This document shows, one piece after another, positions 1-9,403 of a DNA stretch of 64,000 nt. The DNA comes from an uncultured Bacteroides sp. GTDB lineage: Bacteria; Bacteroidota; Bacteroidia; Bacteroidales; Bacteroidaceae. Below the pieces are notes generated by a model. It was given only the letters and a program-made list of their open reading frames with translations, had not been told where the DNA came from and did no database searches. Made by a program: the position numbers and the translations under genes. Each line of letters opens with the position of its first letter. Position 1 is the first letter of the stretch. The DNA is taken from positions 31,508 through 95,507 of the forward strand of contig NZ_CAUFUE010000020.1 in assembly GCF_959029255.1 (NCBI RefSeq), written 5' to 3'.

Positions 1-147
1 GCTTACTGGGTGACTGAAGAAAATGCATTGTATGAGAAGGCGGGTATCGCTATCTATGATGTGCAGAATGATTATTACTCTACCGGTGGTGCTTGCACCT
101 ATGTAAAAGAAGCGATTAACATAATGAATCCTGCCCCTATTAAATGA
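1..147 (+). CDS. C-terminal end of an unidentified protein of the N-glycan locus
   Basis: An open frame enters at base 1 and stops with TGA at 145-147, leaving 48 residues that begin AYWVTEENALYEKAG and end INIMNPAPIK. No start is visible, so the gene is cut by the window edge. It lies directly upstream of a DUF1735-LamG lipoprotein and a GH18 enzyme. In related loci that position is usually taken by a SusD-like protein or a GH18-like surface glycan-binding lipoprotein, and the aromatic-rich tail would suit the second. The identity is inferred from position only. The stop overlaps an alternative ATG of the next gene (ATGA at 144-147), which supports one operon. Confidence 0.6.
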   Translation, partial: AYWVTEENALYEKAGIAIYDVQNDYYSTGGACTYVKEAINIMNPAPIK

Positions 148-155
148 TTAATATT

Positions 156-1331
156 ATGAAACTTAAGAATATTTACTTAATTTCTTTGGCTCTTATTGCC
201 GGTGCGTTTGCCGGTTGTACCGATGACACGGAGAATTTTGACAATCAATTGTTTGTAACTTCTAAGACCCCGACTGCATTCTACGTGAAAACAACAGTTC
301 AGGATGTCCAGAATGCTACGGGAGAATTCTCTCTATCCATCCCGAAACCTTCGATGCAAGATGTTACTTTTACTATAAAGGCAGACGCGGGTTTGGTTTC
401 AGTATATGAGGATACTTATTATGTCAGTGGTGTAGAAGCACTTCCTGAAGGTCATTACAGCTTCAGTACAACTGAAGGGAAAATAGCCGCCGGTGCTTTG
501 AAATCCGAACCGATTACCGTCTCCTTTACGGACCTCGGTAGTTTGGACTTCACCAAGACCTATGTATTGCCGGTTACGGTTGCTAATGCCAGTATTGGTG
601 TATTGGGTTCGGCAAATACCTATTATTATGTATTCAAAGGCGCTGCACTTATTAATAAGGTAGCCAATATAAAGAAAAACAATGTATATGTGGATTGGGT
701 AAAGCCTGATGTAGTCCAAAATATGGCAACGTTGACAGCCGAAGCCTTGATTCGTCCACATAGTTTTGACCATCAGATAAGTACATTGATGGGTATAGAA
801 GGTCAGTTCTTGTTCCGCTTTGGTGATAATGGTGTAGAGCCCAATCAATTGCAAATAGCGACAGGTAAAGGAAACTTTACGAATGAGTCGATGGTAGCCC
901 CGTTGAATGAGTGGACGCATGTTGCCGTGGCATACGATGCCAACGCACAAACGCTGAAAGTTTATTTCAATGGTAAATTGGTCGGTGATTTTACAGAAGT
1001 CGCTTATGGCCCGGTAAACTGGGGGATTGCTCATTCCGACGAATCTGATGGCAAGCCGCGTTGTTTCTGGATTGGTTATTCTTATAACAACGACCGTAGT
1101 ATTGATGCTGATATTTCAGAAGTTCGTATTTGGAATAAAGCTTTGACTAAAGATGAAATCAACGCTGAAAATCATTTCTATACCGTGAGCGAAGATTCAG
1201 AAGGATTGGTAGCTTACTGGAAGTTTGATGATGGTGCGGATATCCTCAGGGACTACAGTAATAGCGGAAATAATGCAACGGCATCTTCTGCATTGACTTG
1301 GGTGGATGTGGAACTTCCTGCCAACAAATGA
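156..1331 (+). CDS. DUF1735 and LamG-domain surface glycan-binding lipoprotein
   Basis: This is a 391-residue lipoprotein. The N-terminus MKLKNIYLISLALIAGAFAGC is a lipoprotein signal with Cys21, followed by TDDTE, an acidic stretch of the type that sends Bacteroides lipoproteins to the cell surface. Residues about 38-165 resemble DUF1735, the N-terminal domain of BT_3987-type proteins. Residues about 195-390 resemble a concanavalin-like LamG domain (the NEWTHVAVAYD and KVYFNGKLVG stretches are typical). I see no catalytic signature, so it probably binds the glycan and presents it to the GH18 enzyme encoded next. The ATG at 156 is preferred over the ATG at 144, which overlaps the upstream stop and would add MINI before the signal peptide. 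Confidence 0.8.
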   Translation: MKLKNIYLISLALIAGAFAGCTDDTENFDNQLFVTSKTPTAFYVKTTVQDVQNATGEFSLSIPKPSMQDVTFTIKADAGLVSVYEDTYYVSGVEALPEGHYSFSTTEGKIAAGALKSEPITVSFTDLGSLDFTKTYVLPVTVANASIGVLGSANTYYYVFKGAALINKVANIKKNNVYVDWVKPDVVQNMATLTAEALIRPHSFDHQISTLMGIEGQFLFRFGDNGVEPNQLQIATGKGNFTNESMVAPLNEWTHVAVAYDANAQTLKVYFNGKLVGDFTEVAYGPVNWGIAHSDESDGKPRCFWIGYSYNNDRSIDADISEVRIWNKALTKDEINAENHFYTVSEDSEGLVAYWKFDDGADILRDYSNSGNNATASSALTWVDVELPANK

Positions 1332-1361
1332 TAATCCTTAATCTAATAAAAAGTGCTTATT

Positions 1362-3365
1362 ATGAAACATACTTATAAAATAAGATTTGCCGCATGGGCG
1401 TTCATGTTATTGGGAGCTTTGTTTACGGCTTGCGAAGACGACCTCACCCTGTCTACAGGTAATGCGGATATCTTTGAAACTGTTGACGGAACTTATGGTA
1501 GTATACATTCAGCAGCCGGAGCAAAGCAGTTGACTACCATTGCAATCAGAGATAATAAAGCCGGTGCCGGTCACTTGTACTTTGAGTTGAGCAAGAAAGC
1601 GGAAACGGATGTACAGGTAACTTTTAAAATTGATGCGGACGTATTGACAGCTTATAATAAAGCCAACGGTACAGATTACGAAATGTATCCTGCTGACAAG
1701 TTATCTTTGGAGAATAGCGGTAAAGTAACGATTGCTGCCGGAAAGAAAAAATCGGAATCGATAGAGTTGGGAATTAACCCCGGCGGAACGGTAGGCAAAA
1801 CTTATGCTATTGCTGTTTCTGCCACTGCCGACAATGGGGTGGAGGTATCTTCCAATACTCAGTCTTACATTTATCTGGTTGAGGATTTAGGTATGACCCC
1901 AGATCCGACTTCAAAGGGTGATATCAAGAATCTTGTCTATGTGGAAGTGAATGATGAAAGTCCGTTGAATGCCGGTGAATATTATGTAGATGGTGTTCCT
2001 TTCTTTGATATTGTCAGCATCTTTGCCGCCAATATCAATCTGAACAACGATGGAAAACCATATATCTTCTGTAACGACCAGGTTTCTTTCGTGCTGGCAA
2101 ATGCCGATAAAATTATCCGTCCGTTGCAACAAAAGGGTATCAAAGTACACTTATCCATTTTAGGTAATCATGATGATGCCGGTATGCGTAGTTTGAGCGA
2201 GGAAGGCGCCAAAGCTTTTGCGAAAGAACTGAAAGCATATCTGGATATTTATGGTCTGGATGGTTTTGATTTTGACGATGAGTATTCTGCATACGCTGAG
2301 AAGGTAGATGGTGTGGTTGGAGCTAAATATAAAGGTACTGCAAGCAGTGTGGTATCCAGTTTGGCAGAGTGTACTCCTGAAAACTATACGAAGTTGCTGA
2401 AAACATGCCGCGAAGTGATGCCGAAGGAAGATGGTGTGACATTTGGAATTTATTGGTATACAGATACTGACCATCCTAAAGGTGATGGAGTGGAAGAACT
2501 GATTGATTACTCGGTATATGGCACTTACGGACACTTCCAAAAATATAACCAGGATATACCCAATAAAATTCAGGCACCTTATGCCATAAATCTTTTACCT
2601 CAAGATAATAATGTCCAGCTTGCGGTTGATGTTAATGACGGTTATTTAGATAAGATTGTAAACGAGGGTTACAAGTATTTTGCGTTCTACAATCTACGTT
2701 CAACCCGCATGTATGAATATTATTTCGACCGGGTGGCAGACAAACTTTGGAATAAGGATGTAACATGGACCGGTAACTATTTCGGTCGTACAGACTTGGA
2801 TGCCAAGAAAAATTCGGTTGGCTATGATTCATTCTTGGGTATATGGACGGTGAATCCTAGTACGGGACTATACATTTATTATGAAAAGGGTACTCCTCAA
2901 TATTGGCAATGGGCAGATAAAGATAATATAAAGTCTTTTGATATCATTGTTAAGGAAGATGTGTATGGAAAAAGCTATAAGGTATATGGCTGGGATGCAT
3001 GGGAAACGGAAAAACAAAATGCTAAGGCTGTCACCCATGACCTTCCTTTCATCATGAATTATGATGAAAGAGGGATAGCTTTCATTCCTTCTCCTCAGGA
3101 TATCGGTACCGTGGAAGGTGTTTCATACGCTATGTCATACGCTACCTATGTAAATGATCCCCTCATCTGGGGAGCTTTTTCTACACCGCAAAATGCGGCA
3201 TTTTCCCTTGAAGCCACTCCCGATGGTGGAAGTGTATATATGCGTAATTCCGATGGAAGAACGTATGGTTTCAGCTTGTTTACGAAAGACAATGATACAT
3301 ATACTGCTGTTGATGACCCTAAAGATGCGCACTCGTCAGGCATGTATACTTTGGTAAAGAAATAA
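1362..3365 (+). CDS. GH18 endo-beta-N-acetylglucosaminidase, surface lipoprotein
   Basis: The 667-residue product should cut the chitobiose core of protein N-glycans at the cell surface. The signal peptide ends LFTAC with Cys24, followed by EDDLT, a surface-export type acidic tail. A DUF1735 domain (about 45-170) precedes a GH18 barrel (about 190-460). The barrel carries the family signature DGFDFDDEYSAY, placing the catalytic acid at Glu307 with the assisting Asp two residues before. The architecture matches BT_3987 of B. thetaiotaomicron, which acts on high-mannose N-glycans. A C-terminal beta-rich region of about 200 residues is of unknown role. The start is the ATG at 1362, which begins the signal peptide; an in-frame GTG at 1353 would only add three residues. 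High-mannose specificity is inferred from the GH92 and GH130 neighbours. Confidence 0.88.
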   Translation: MKHTYKIRFAAWAFMLLGALFTACEDDLTLSTGNADIFETVDGTYGSIHSAAGAKQLTTIAIRDNKAGAGHLYFELSKKAETDVQVTFKIDADVLTAYNKANGTDYEMYPADKLSLENSGKVTIAAGKKKSESIELGINPGGTVGKTYAIAVSATADNGVEVSSNTQSYIYLVEDLGMTPDPTSKGDIKNLVYVEVNDESPLNAGEYYVDGVPFFDIVSIFAANINLNNDGKPYIFCNDQVSFVLANADKIIRPLQQKGIKVHLSILGNHDDAGMRSLSEEGAKAFAKELKAYLDIYGLDGFDFDDEYSAYAEKVDGVVGAKYKGTASSVVSSLAECTPENYTKLLKTCREVMPKEDGVTFGIYWYTDTDHPKGDGVEELIDYSVYGTYGHFQKYNQDIPNKIQAPYAINLLPQDNNVQLAVDVNDGYLDKIVNEGYKYFAFYNLRSTRMYEYYFDRVADKLWNKDVTWTGNYFGRTDLDAKKNSVGYDSFLGIWTVNPSTGLYIYYEKGTPQYWQWADKDNIKSFDIIVKEDVYGKSYKVYGWDAWETEKQNAKAVTHDLPFIMNYDERGIAFIPSPQDIGTVEGVSYAMSYATYVNDPLIWGAFSTPQNAAFSLEATPDGGSVYMRNSDGRTYGFSLFTKDNDTYTAVDDPKDAHSSGMYTLVKK

Positions 3366-3415
3366 ATAATAAGTATTGTATCCTTTTTTCGTAAGAAACT
3401 TTATATCTACAAAAT

Positions 3416-3516
3416 GCTGATAATCAGTCATTGCTGAAAAGGGTTCCTAATGTCGCCGACAATCACTCTTAGAGTCGGCGACATTAGACCCTAAAGTCAG
3501 CGACATTAGGACTGAT
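3416..3516 (+). repeat. Triple 22-bp direct repeat with dyad cores, plus flanking CTGATAATCAG
   Basis: The 220-base gap between the GH18 and GH97 genes holds three direct repeat units at 3451-3472, 3473-3494 and 3495-3516, exactly 22 bases apart. Each is built around a GTCG-n-CGAC type dyad (TGTCGCCGACA, AGTCGGCGACA, AGTCAGCGACA). Units two and three agree well; unit one is degenerate, with about 13 of 22 bases matching unit two. A near-palindrome GCTGATAATCAG at 3416-3427 ends 23 bases before the first unit. Unit one can also pair with unit two as a hairpin (CTAATGTCGCCGAC with GTCGGCGACATTAG). I see no Bacteroides -7 box here. Confidence 0.75.
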
Positions 3517-3585
3517 TATTGGTAGAATAATATGTCGATTCAATATTTTTCAAACTTCAAGTATATTTCTAATACAATCAAAAGC

Positions 3586-5601
3586 ATGAAACAATACTTT
3601 ATATATATAGTGGCTTCTCTTGCTGTTCTGATTGGTTGTACAACTCCTAAGCCTGCGGAAGTCGTTTCACCCGACGGGCACATCCGATTGGCTTTCGCTT
3701 TGGATGGTAATAACCGTATGACTTATCAGATACAAGTAAACGACACGACATTCATTACTCCGTCATTGTTGGGCTTTCAGTCAAAAGACGGCGTTAACTT
3801 ATCAGAAAACTTTCGTATGACGGGTATTGATTTTGATACGAAAGATGAGGTCTGGACACAACCGTGGGGAGAGAATAAGGAACTCCGCAATCATTACAAT
3901 GAAATGGCAGTTCATCTGTCCGACACAACAGCTACGAAGCTTACTTTACGTTTTCGTGTTTTTGACGACGGAATAGGATTCCGTTATGAGTATGAAGTTC
4001 CCGGAGTGGACAGTTTACTGCTTACTGATGAACTTACCTCATTCAACGTGGCACAAGACGGAACTTCATGGTCTATTCCGGCTAATTATGAAACCTATGA
4101 ATTGCTGTATCGTACGCAGCCGCTCAGCACCATCGACAATGCCAATACTCCTATGACTTTCAAGACCGGCAACGTATATGCCAGTATCCATGAAGCGGCA
4201 TTGACCGATTTCCCGGAAATGACTTTGAAGAATATAGGTGGTTGTGGATTTAAATCCGAACTTGCTCCTTGGCCTGATGGCATTAAAGCCAGATTTGCGA
4301 GTAATAGCTTCAAAACTCCCTGGCGTACCATACAGTTTGCTCCGAAGGCTGTCGGTCTGATTAATTCTGCGCTTATCCTGAATCTGAATGAACCTTGCGC
4401 GCTGGAGACTACGGACTGGATTCGTCCGATGAAGTACGTAGGTGTCTGGTGGGGGATGCATCTGGGAGTGGAAAGCTGGGTGATAAATGACCGTCACGGC
4501 GCTACTACCGCCAATGCGAAACGTTACATTGACTTTGCTGCCGACAATAACATTGAAGCCGTGATGTTTGAAGGTTGGAATGAAGGTTGGGAAAACTGGG
4601 GTGGAACACAGGCATTTGATTATACCAAACCCTATGCGGACTTCGACATGGAAGAAATAGCACACTATGCTAAAGAGAAAGGTATCGAGATTATCGGCCA
4701 TCACGAAACGGGAGGAAATATTTTTAATTATGAGAAACAGTTGGACAAAGCCTATCAATGGTATGCCGACTTGGGCATTCACTGTGTAAAGACGGGGTAT
4801 GCCGGAGGACTTCCTGATGGATACAATCATCACGGGCAGTTCAATGTCCGCCATTACCGTAATGTTGTAAAGACAGCCGCGAAATATCACACTACACTGG
4901 ATGTGCACGAACCTATCAAAGATACCGGGATACGCCGTACTTATCCTAACATGATGACACGTGAGGGTGCCCGTGGAATGGAGTGGAATGCATGGAGTGA
5001 GGGCAATCCGCCTGAGCACCACGTAATGTTGCCATTCACCCGCTTACTGGGCGGACCGATGGACTATACTCCCGGCATATTCGATATCCTCTACGAACGT
5101 GCTAAAAAGAATCCTTCGCGCAAGCAGTGGAATATGAAAGACAGTAAGGATTGCCGTATAAATACTACACTTGCCAAGCAGATAGCCAATTGGGTGATAC
5201 TCTATTCTCCCTTGCAAATGGCTGCGGATATGATTGAAAATTATGAGGGACATCCTGCTTTTCAGTTTTTCCGCGATTTTGAAGCAGATTGCGACTGGTC
5301 GGAGGCATTAGCCGGTGAGCCCGGTGAGTTTGTGGTGATTGCGCGTAAAGCTAAAGATAAATACTTCTTGGGTGCCGCTACCAACGAGTATGCCCGTGAT
5401 GTAACTGTCAATCTGGATTTTCTGGAGAAAGGAAAAACTTACAAGGCAACCATCTATGCCGACGCAAAGGATGCTGACTGGGAAACCAATCCAACGGCAT
5501 ACGAGATAAGTGAAAAACAGGTAACTGCCGATGACGCGTTGATAATCTCTATGAAAAGAGGTGGAGGGCAAGCCGTCAGCTTTATACCGAACAATCATTA
5601 A
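3586..5601 (+). CDS. GH97 glycoside hydrolase (inverting, SusB-like active site)
   Basis: This 672-residue lipoprotein of the GH97 family probably removes alpha-linked glucose or a related sugar from imported glycans. The signal peptide MKQYFIYIVASLAVLIGC has Cys18 followed by TTPKP, with no acidic surface signal, so it is likely periplasmic. Candidate calcium and catalytic residues are Glu374 (HHETGG), Glu442 (VHEP) and Glu466 (GMEW). Their spacing of 68 and 24 residues mirrors Glu439, Glu508 and Glu532 of SusB, an inverting alpha-glucosidase, as I recall that numbering. The stretch VKTGYAGG lacks the Asp nucleophile expected in retaining GH97 enzymes. The ATG at 3586 starts the signal peptide; the upstream ATG at 3532 adds 18 residues without a signal character. 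The substrate within an N-glycan locus is open. Confidence 0.87.
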   Translation: MKQYFIYIVASLAVLIGCTTPKPAEVVSPDGHIRLAFALDGNNRMTYQIQVNDTTFITPSLLGFQSKDGVNLSENFRMTGIDFDTKDEVWTQPWGENKELRNHYNEMAVHLSDTTATKLTLRFRVFDDGIGFRYEYEVPGVDSLLLTDELTSFNVAQDGTSWSIPANYETYELLYRTQPLSTIDNANTPMTFKTGNVYASIHEAALTDFPEMTLKNIGGCGFKSELAPWPDGIKARFASNSFKTPWRTIQFAPKAVGLINSALILNLNEPCALETTDWIRPMKYVGVWWGMHLGVESWVINDRHGATTANAKRYIDFAADNNIEAVMFEGWNEGWENWGGTQAFDYTKPYADFDMEEIAHYAKEKGIEIIGHHETGGNIFNYEKQLDKAYQWYADLGIHCVKTGYAGGLPDGYNHHGQFNVRHYRNVVKTAAKYHTTLDVHEPIKDTGIRRTYPNMMTREGARGMEWNAWSEGNPPEHHVMLPFTRLLGGPMDYTPGIFDILYERAKKNPSRKQWNMKDSKDCRINTTLAKQIANWVILYSPLQMAADMIENYEGHPAFQFFRDFEADCDWSEALAGEPGEFVVIARKAKDKYFLGAATNEYARDVTVNLDFLEKGKTYKATIYADAKDADWETNPTAYEISEKQVTADDALIISMKRGGGQAVSFIPNNH

Positions 5602-5623
5602 CACTAATGCAAGAATATAAATA

Positions 5624-7894
5624 ATGAGAAATATGAAATCTATTACTATGTTGGCGGGCGGCCTTTTGTTGCTGAGTGTTTACAGTTGTACTCCCGCAGC
5701 GCAAGATTATGCTTCCTACGTCAATCCGTTTATCGGTACGGGCGGACATGGACATACTTATCCCGGAGCGGTGGTGCCCAACGGGATGATTCAACCCAGC
5801 CCCGATACACGTATCTATGAATGGGACTCTTGCTCGGGATACTACTATGCGGATTCTACAATCAACGGATTCTCCCATACCCATCTTAGCGGTACGGGAT
5901 GTGGTGATTATGGCGATGTGCTGCTGATGCCTACTGTGGGTAAACAAGATTATCACGCTATGGGGACTGAGAGCCAGCAGATGGCATACGCTTCTGGCTT
6001 TTCTCACGATAATGAGACAGCTCTGCCGGGATATTACTCTGTATTTTTGGAACGCTACAATGTACAAGCTGAATTGACAGCAACCAAGCGGGCGGCTATC
6101 CATCGCTATACCTTCCCGAAGGCGGAAGATGCCGGATTTATTCTTGACTTGGACTATAGCCTGCAACGGCAGAAAAACGAGGAAATGGAATTGGAAGTAA
6201 TCAGTGATACGGAACTTCGTGGGCGCAAGAAAACCGTATATTGGGCTTTTGACCAATATATCAATTTCTATGCCAAGTTCTCTAAACCGTTTACTTATAC
6301 ATTGGTAACCGATTCGATGGCATTGGATGAGGGAGGCCCGCTTTTTCCAACAGCCAAAGCGTTGCTACAGTTCCAGACGGAAAAGGATGAGCAGGTATTG
6401 GTGAAAATAGGTGTGTCTGCCGTAGATATGGAGGGAGCACGTAAAAATGTGGAAGCGGAAATTCCCGGATGGGACTTCGACAGTGTATGCCAAAGTGCAC
6501 GTCGGCAATGGAATGATTACCTCTCTAAAATAGATATCAAGACTGGTGACAAGGACCAGCGGACGATGTTTTATACGGCACTTTATCATACGGGTGTACA
6601 GCCTGCTTTGTTTACTGATGCCGACGGTCGTTATCTGGGTATGGATTTAAAACCCCATCAGGGCGATGTGAACCAACCGGTTTATACGATATTCTCTTTA
6701 TGGGATACTTTCCGCGCTTATCATCCGTTGATGACCATAATCGACCCTGAATTGAACGAAGCCTTCATCCGTTCACTTATCCTGAAACAACAGGAAGGTG
6801 GTGTATTTCCTATGTGGGAACTAGCCGGAAACTATACCGGAACGATGATTGGTTATCACATCGCTTCATTGGTAGCCGATTCATATATGAAGGGATATCG
6901 TGATTTTGACGTGAAGGAAGCCTATCGGGCTTGCTTGCGTACGGCAGAATATGATACAACCGGAATATTGTGTCCTCCTTTGGTATTGCCTCATTTGATG
7001 CCGCAAGCCAAGTATTGGAAAAATAAGATAGGATATGTGCCCTGTGACAAAGATAACGAGTCGGTGGCGAAAGCTTTGGAATATGCATACGATGATTGGT
7101 GCATATCTGTGTTGGCAAGCGCTTTGGGGGATGAGCTTAACCGGGATAAATATGCCGCGTTTGCCGAGGGTTACAAAGTTTATTTCGATCCGTCTACCAG
7201 GTTTATGCGTGGACTGGATAGTGAAGGTAACTGGCGTACACCTTTCAATCCCCGTTCATCCAGTCATCGTAGCGATGATTATTGCGAAGGTACTGCCTGG
7301 CAATGGACATGGTTTGTGCCGCATGATGTGGATGGATTGGTGGAGTTGATGGGAGGTCGTGATGCTTTCATTGGCAAACTGGATTCATTGTTTATTGCTG
7401 ATTCCGCATTGGAAGGCAGTACGGTTTCCGCTGATATTTCGGGATTGATAGGGCAATATGCGCATGGTAATGAACCGAGCCACCATATTGCACATCTGTA
7501 TAATTATGTAGGACAGCCATACAAAACGCAGGAATTGGTAGATAGCGTGCTGCATACGCTTTATTTCAATGACCCTGACGGGCTTTCGGGCAATGAAGAT
7601 TGCGGGCAGATGTCCTCTTGGTATATCCTAAATGCAATGGGATTTTATCAAGTGTGCCCCGGAAAGCCGGTATATTCTATCGGACGTCCGCTATTTGATG
7701 AGGCTACCATTCATCTGAAAGACGGAAAGACATTCAAGGTGGTGGCACATAACAATAGCCGTACCAATAAATACATCCAAAGTATAGTTCTGAATGGAAA
7801 GAAATTGGATACTCCGTTCTTTAATCATAAGGATATTGTAGAGGGCGGCACGTTGGAACTGACAATGGGTAGTGAACCCTTGAAACAATATTGA
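5624..7894 (+). CDS. GH92 alpha-mannosidase lipoprotein
   Basis: The 756-residue product is a calcium-dependent GH92 exo-alpha-mannosidase that trims high-mannose N-glycan arms. The family opening YVNPFIGTGGHGHTYPGA is present just after the signal peptide. Further family blocks are GNEPSHHIAHLYNY, with the catalytic acid at about Glu617, and GNEDCGQMSSWYILNAMGFY near the C-terminus. The lipobox Cys22 is followed by TPAAQ without acidic residues, so the enzyme is probably periplasmic. It starts 22 bases after the GH97 stop, within the same operon. ATG at 5633 is an alternative start three codons in. Linkage preference cannot be read from the sequence. Confidence 0.93.
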   Translation: MRNMKSITMLAGGLLLLSVYSCTPAAQDYASYVNPFIGTGGHGHTYPGAVVPNGMIQPSPDTRIYEWDSCSGYYYADSTINGFSHTHLSGTGCGDYGDVLLMPTVGKQDYHAMGTESQQMAYASGFSHDNETALPGYYSVFLERYNVQAELTATKRAAIHRYTFPKAEDAGFILDLDYSLQRQKNEEMELEVISDTELRGRKKTVYWAFDQYINFYAKFSKPFTYTLVTDSMALDEGGPLFPTAKALLQFQTEKDEQVLVKIGVSAVDMEGARKNVEAEIPGWDFDSVCQSARRQWNDYLSKIDIKTGDKDQRTMFYTALYHTGVQPALFTDADGRYLGMDLKPHQGDVNQPVYTIFSLWDTFRAYHPLMTIIDPELNEAFIRSLILKQQEGGVFPMWELAGNYTGTMIGYHIASLVADSYMKGYRDFDVKEAYRACLRTAEYDTTGILCPPLVLPHLMPQAKYWKNKIGYVPCDKDNESVAKALEYAYDDWCISVLASALGDELNRDKYAAFAEGYKVYFDPSTRFMRGLDSEGNWRTPFNPRSSSHRSDDYCEGTAWQWTWFVPHDVDGLVELMGGRDAFIGKLDSLFIADSALEGSTVSADISGLIGQYAHGNEPSHHIAHLYNYVGQPYKTQELVDSVLHTLYFNDPDGLSGNEDCGQMSSWYILNAMGFYQVCPGKPVYSIGRPLFDEATIHLKDGKTFKVVAHNNSRTNKYIQSIVLNGKKLDTPFFNHKDIVEGGTLELTMGSEPLKQY

Positions 7895-7931
7895 TAGAAT
7901 TGAGAAACATTACTGGTAATATATAGAAGGA

Positions 7932-9245
7932 ATGAACCGGAAAAATCATAATCCTATTTCATGGATTCCCACCGTATATTTTGCGATGGGAATGCCATTT
8001 GTAGTGCTGAACATGGTATCTGTACTGATGTTCAAAGGAATGGGCGAGGGTGATGCGCAGATTGCTTTGTGGACATCGCTGATTATGTTGCCCTGGACGC
8101 TGAAATTCCTCTGGAGCCCGTTCCTTGAGATGTTCAGGACGAAGAAGTTTTTCGTAGTGCTGACACAGATAGTTACCGGAGTGGGGTTTGCATTGGTGGC
8201 TTTGGCGCTGCAACTGCCGTTCTACTTTGCTGTTTCCATAGCCTTATTGGCTGTGATAGCCTTTAGCGGCGCTACCCATGATGTAGCTACCGATGGGGTA
8301 TATATGTCCGAATTGGATAAACAGGAACAAGCTAAATATATTGGTTGGCAAGGGGCTTTCTATAACATTGCCAAGATTGTGGCATCCGGCGGACTCGTTT
8401 GGCTGGCGGGTTGGTTACTGAAAAGTTTCGGTGGGGTAGAAGGTGCTACGGCTGCTGTCCGTCATGAGGCAACGATACATGCTTGGATGACCGTTATGCT
8501 GATATTGGCGGCGGTTATGTTATTGCTGGGCTTATATCACATACGGATGTTGCCTTCAGGCGGAAAAGCTGCGAATGATGCAGCCACTGCCAGAGAGACA
8601 TTGGGTCGGTTGATAGAGGTCATTAAAGACTTTTTCCACAAAAGACACATTTGGTACTATATAGCTTTTATTGTCCTTTATCGTTTTGCCGAAGGCTTCG
8701 TAATGAAGATTGTTCCCCTTTTTCTGAAGGCGGAGCGTTCGGCAGGCGGTCTGGGGCTCGATGAACAACAAATCGGCTTGTATTACGGCACTTATGGAGC
8801 GGCTACTTTTGTGCTGGGTTCGTTGCTGGCAGGTTATTATATTTCGCATCGGGGCTTGCAAAAGACATTGTTTTCACTATGTTGCATTTTCAATCTGCCT
8901 TTTGTGGCTTATACGCTATTAGCGGTTTATCAGCCTGAAAGCGGTATGTTGATAGGTAGTGCCATTGTATTGGAATATTTCGGTTATGGTTTCGGTTTTG
9001 TGGGGCTTAGCTTGTTTATGATGCAACAAGTAGCCCCTGGCAAGCATCAGATGGCTCATTATGCATTTGCATCGGGCATTATGAATTTAGGTGTGATGTT
9101 GCCGGGTAGTATCAGTGGTTACGCGTGTAAGTGGATGGGAGGATATGAACCTTTCTTCATTTTTATACTCTTTGCTACTATTCCTGCCTTCCTCATCACG
9201 TACTTTGTACCGTTTACGTATCCGGATAAGAGGAAGGAGAGATGA
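7932..9245 (+). CDS. MFS sugar importer, probably for Man-beta-1,4-GlcNAc
   Basis: The product is a 437-residue inner-membrane protein with about twelve hydrophobic segments and no signal peptide, of the major facilitator superfamily. It lies between the GH92 and GH130 genes. The same pairing of an MFS carrier with a GH130 phosphorylase occurs in the B. thetaiotaomicron N-glycan locus around BT1033-BT1034. From this context it most likely brings the core disaccharide Man-GlcNAc into the cytoplasm for phosphorolysis. The substrate is inferred from context only. The gap to the GH92 gene is 37 bases. A palindromic repeat begins at the stop codon and fills most of the gap to the next gene. Confidence 0.83.
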   Translation: MNRKNHNPISWIPTVYFAMGMPFVVLNMVSVLMFKGMGEGDAQIALWTSLIMLPWTLKFLWSPFLEMFRTKKFFVVLTQIVTGVGFALVALALQLPFYFAVSIALLAVIAFSGATHDVATDGVYMSELDKQEQAKYIGWQGAFYNIAKIVASGGLVWLAGWLLKSFGGVEGATAAVRHEATIHAWMTVMLILAAVMLLLGLYHIRMLPSGGKAANDAATARETLGRLIEVIKDFFHKRHIWYYIAFIVLYRFAEGFVMKIVPLFLKAERSAGGLGLDEQQIGLYYGTYGAATFVLGSLLAGYYISHRGLQKTLFSLCCIFNLPFVAYTLLAVYQPESGMLIGSAIVLEYFGYGFGFVGLSLFMMQQVAPGKHQMAHYAFASGIMNLGVMLPGSISGYACKWMGGYEPFFIFILFATIPAFLITYFVPFTYPDKRKER

Positions 9246-9368
9246 AATGATAATTTAATGAAGAATTAAGAATGAAGAATGAAGAATTTGGCTGCGCAAT
9301 GCAAGCACGCCGCAAGGTAATTCTTCATTCTTCATTCTTAGTTCTTCATTTCCCAAAATTCCCATTTA
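9245..9368 (+). repeat. Palindromic dispersed repeat, copy A
   Basis: This intergenic element of about 124 bases has arms rich in AAGAATGAAGAATGAAGAAT facing their reverse complement (ATTCTTCATTCTTCATTCTT). The spacer reads TGGCTGCGCAATGCAAGC then ACGCCGCAAGG. An almost identical element lies in reverse orientation at 26337-26454. Both copies sit in the same direction relative to transcription, between the stop of one operon gene and the start of the next. Transcribed, the arms would form a long hairpin between the transporter and GH130 coding regions. It carries no ORF. Confidence 0.85.
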
Positions 9369-9403
9369 CCAAGTAGAAACAATTATATTAAATAGAAATA
9401 ACA

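Noticed and set aside
4095..5022. Long frame on the minus strand opposite the GH97 gene
   Set aside because: It is a shadow of a well-conserved enzyme gene; no independent features.
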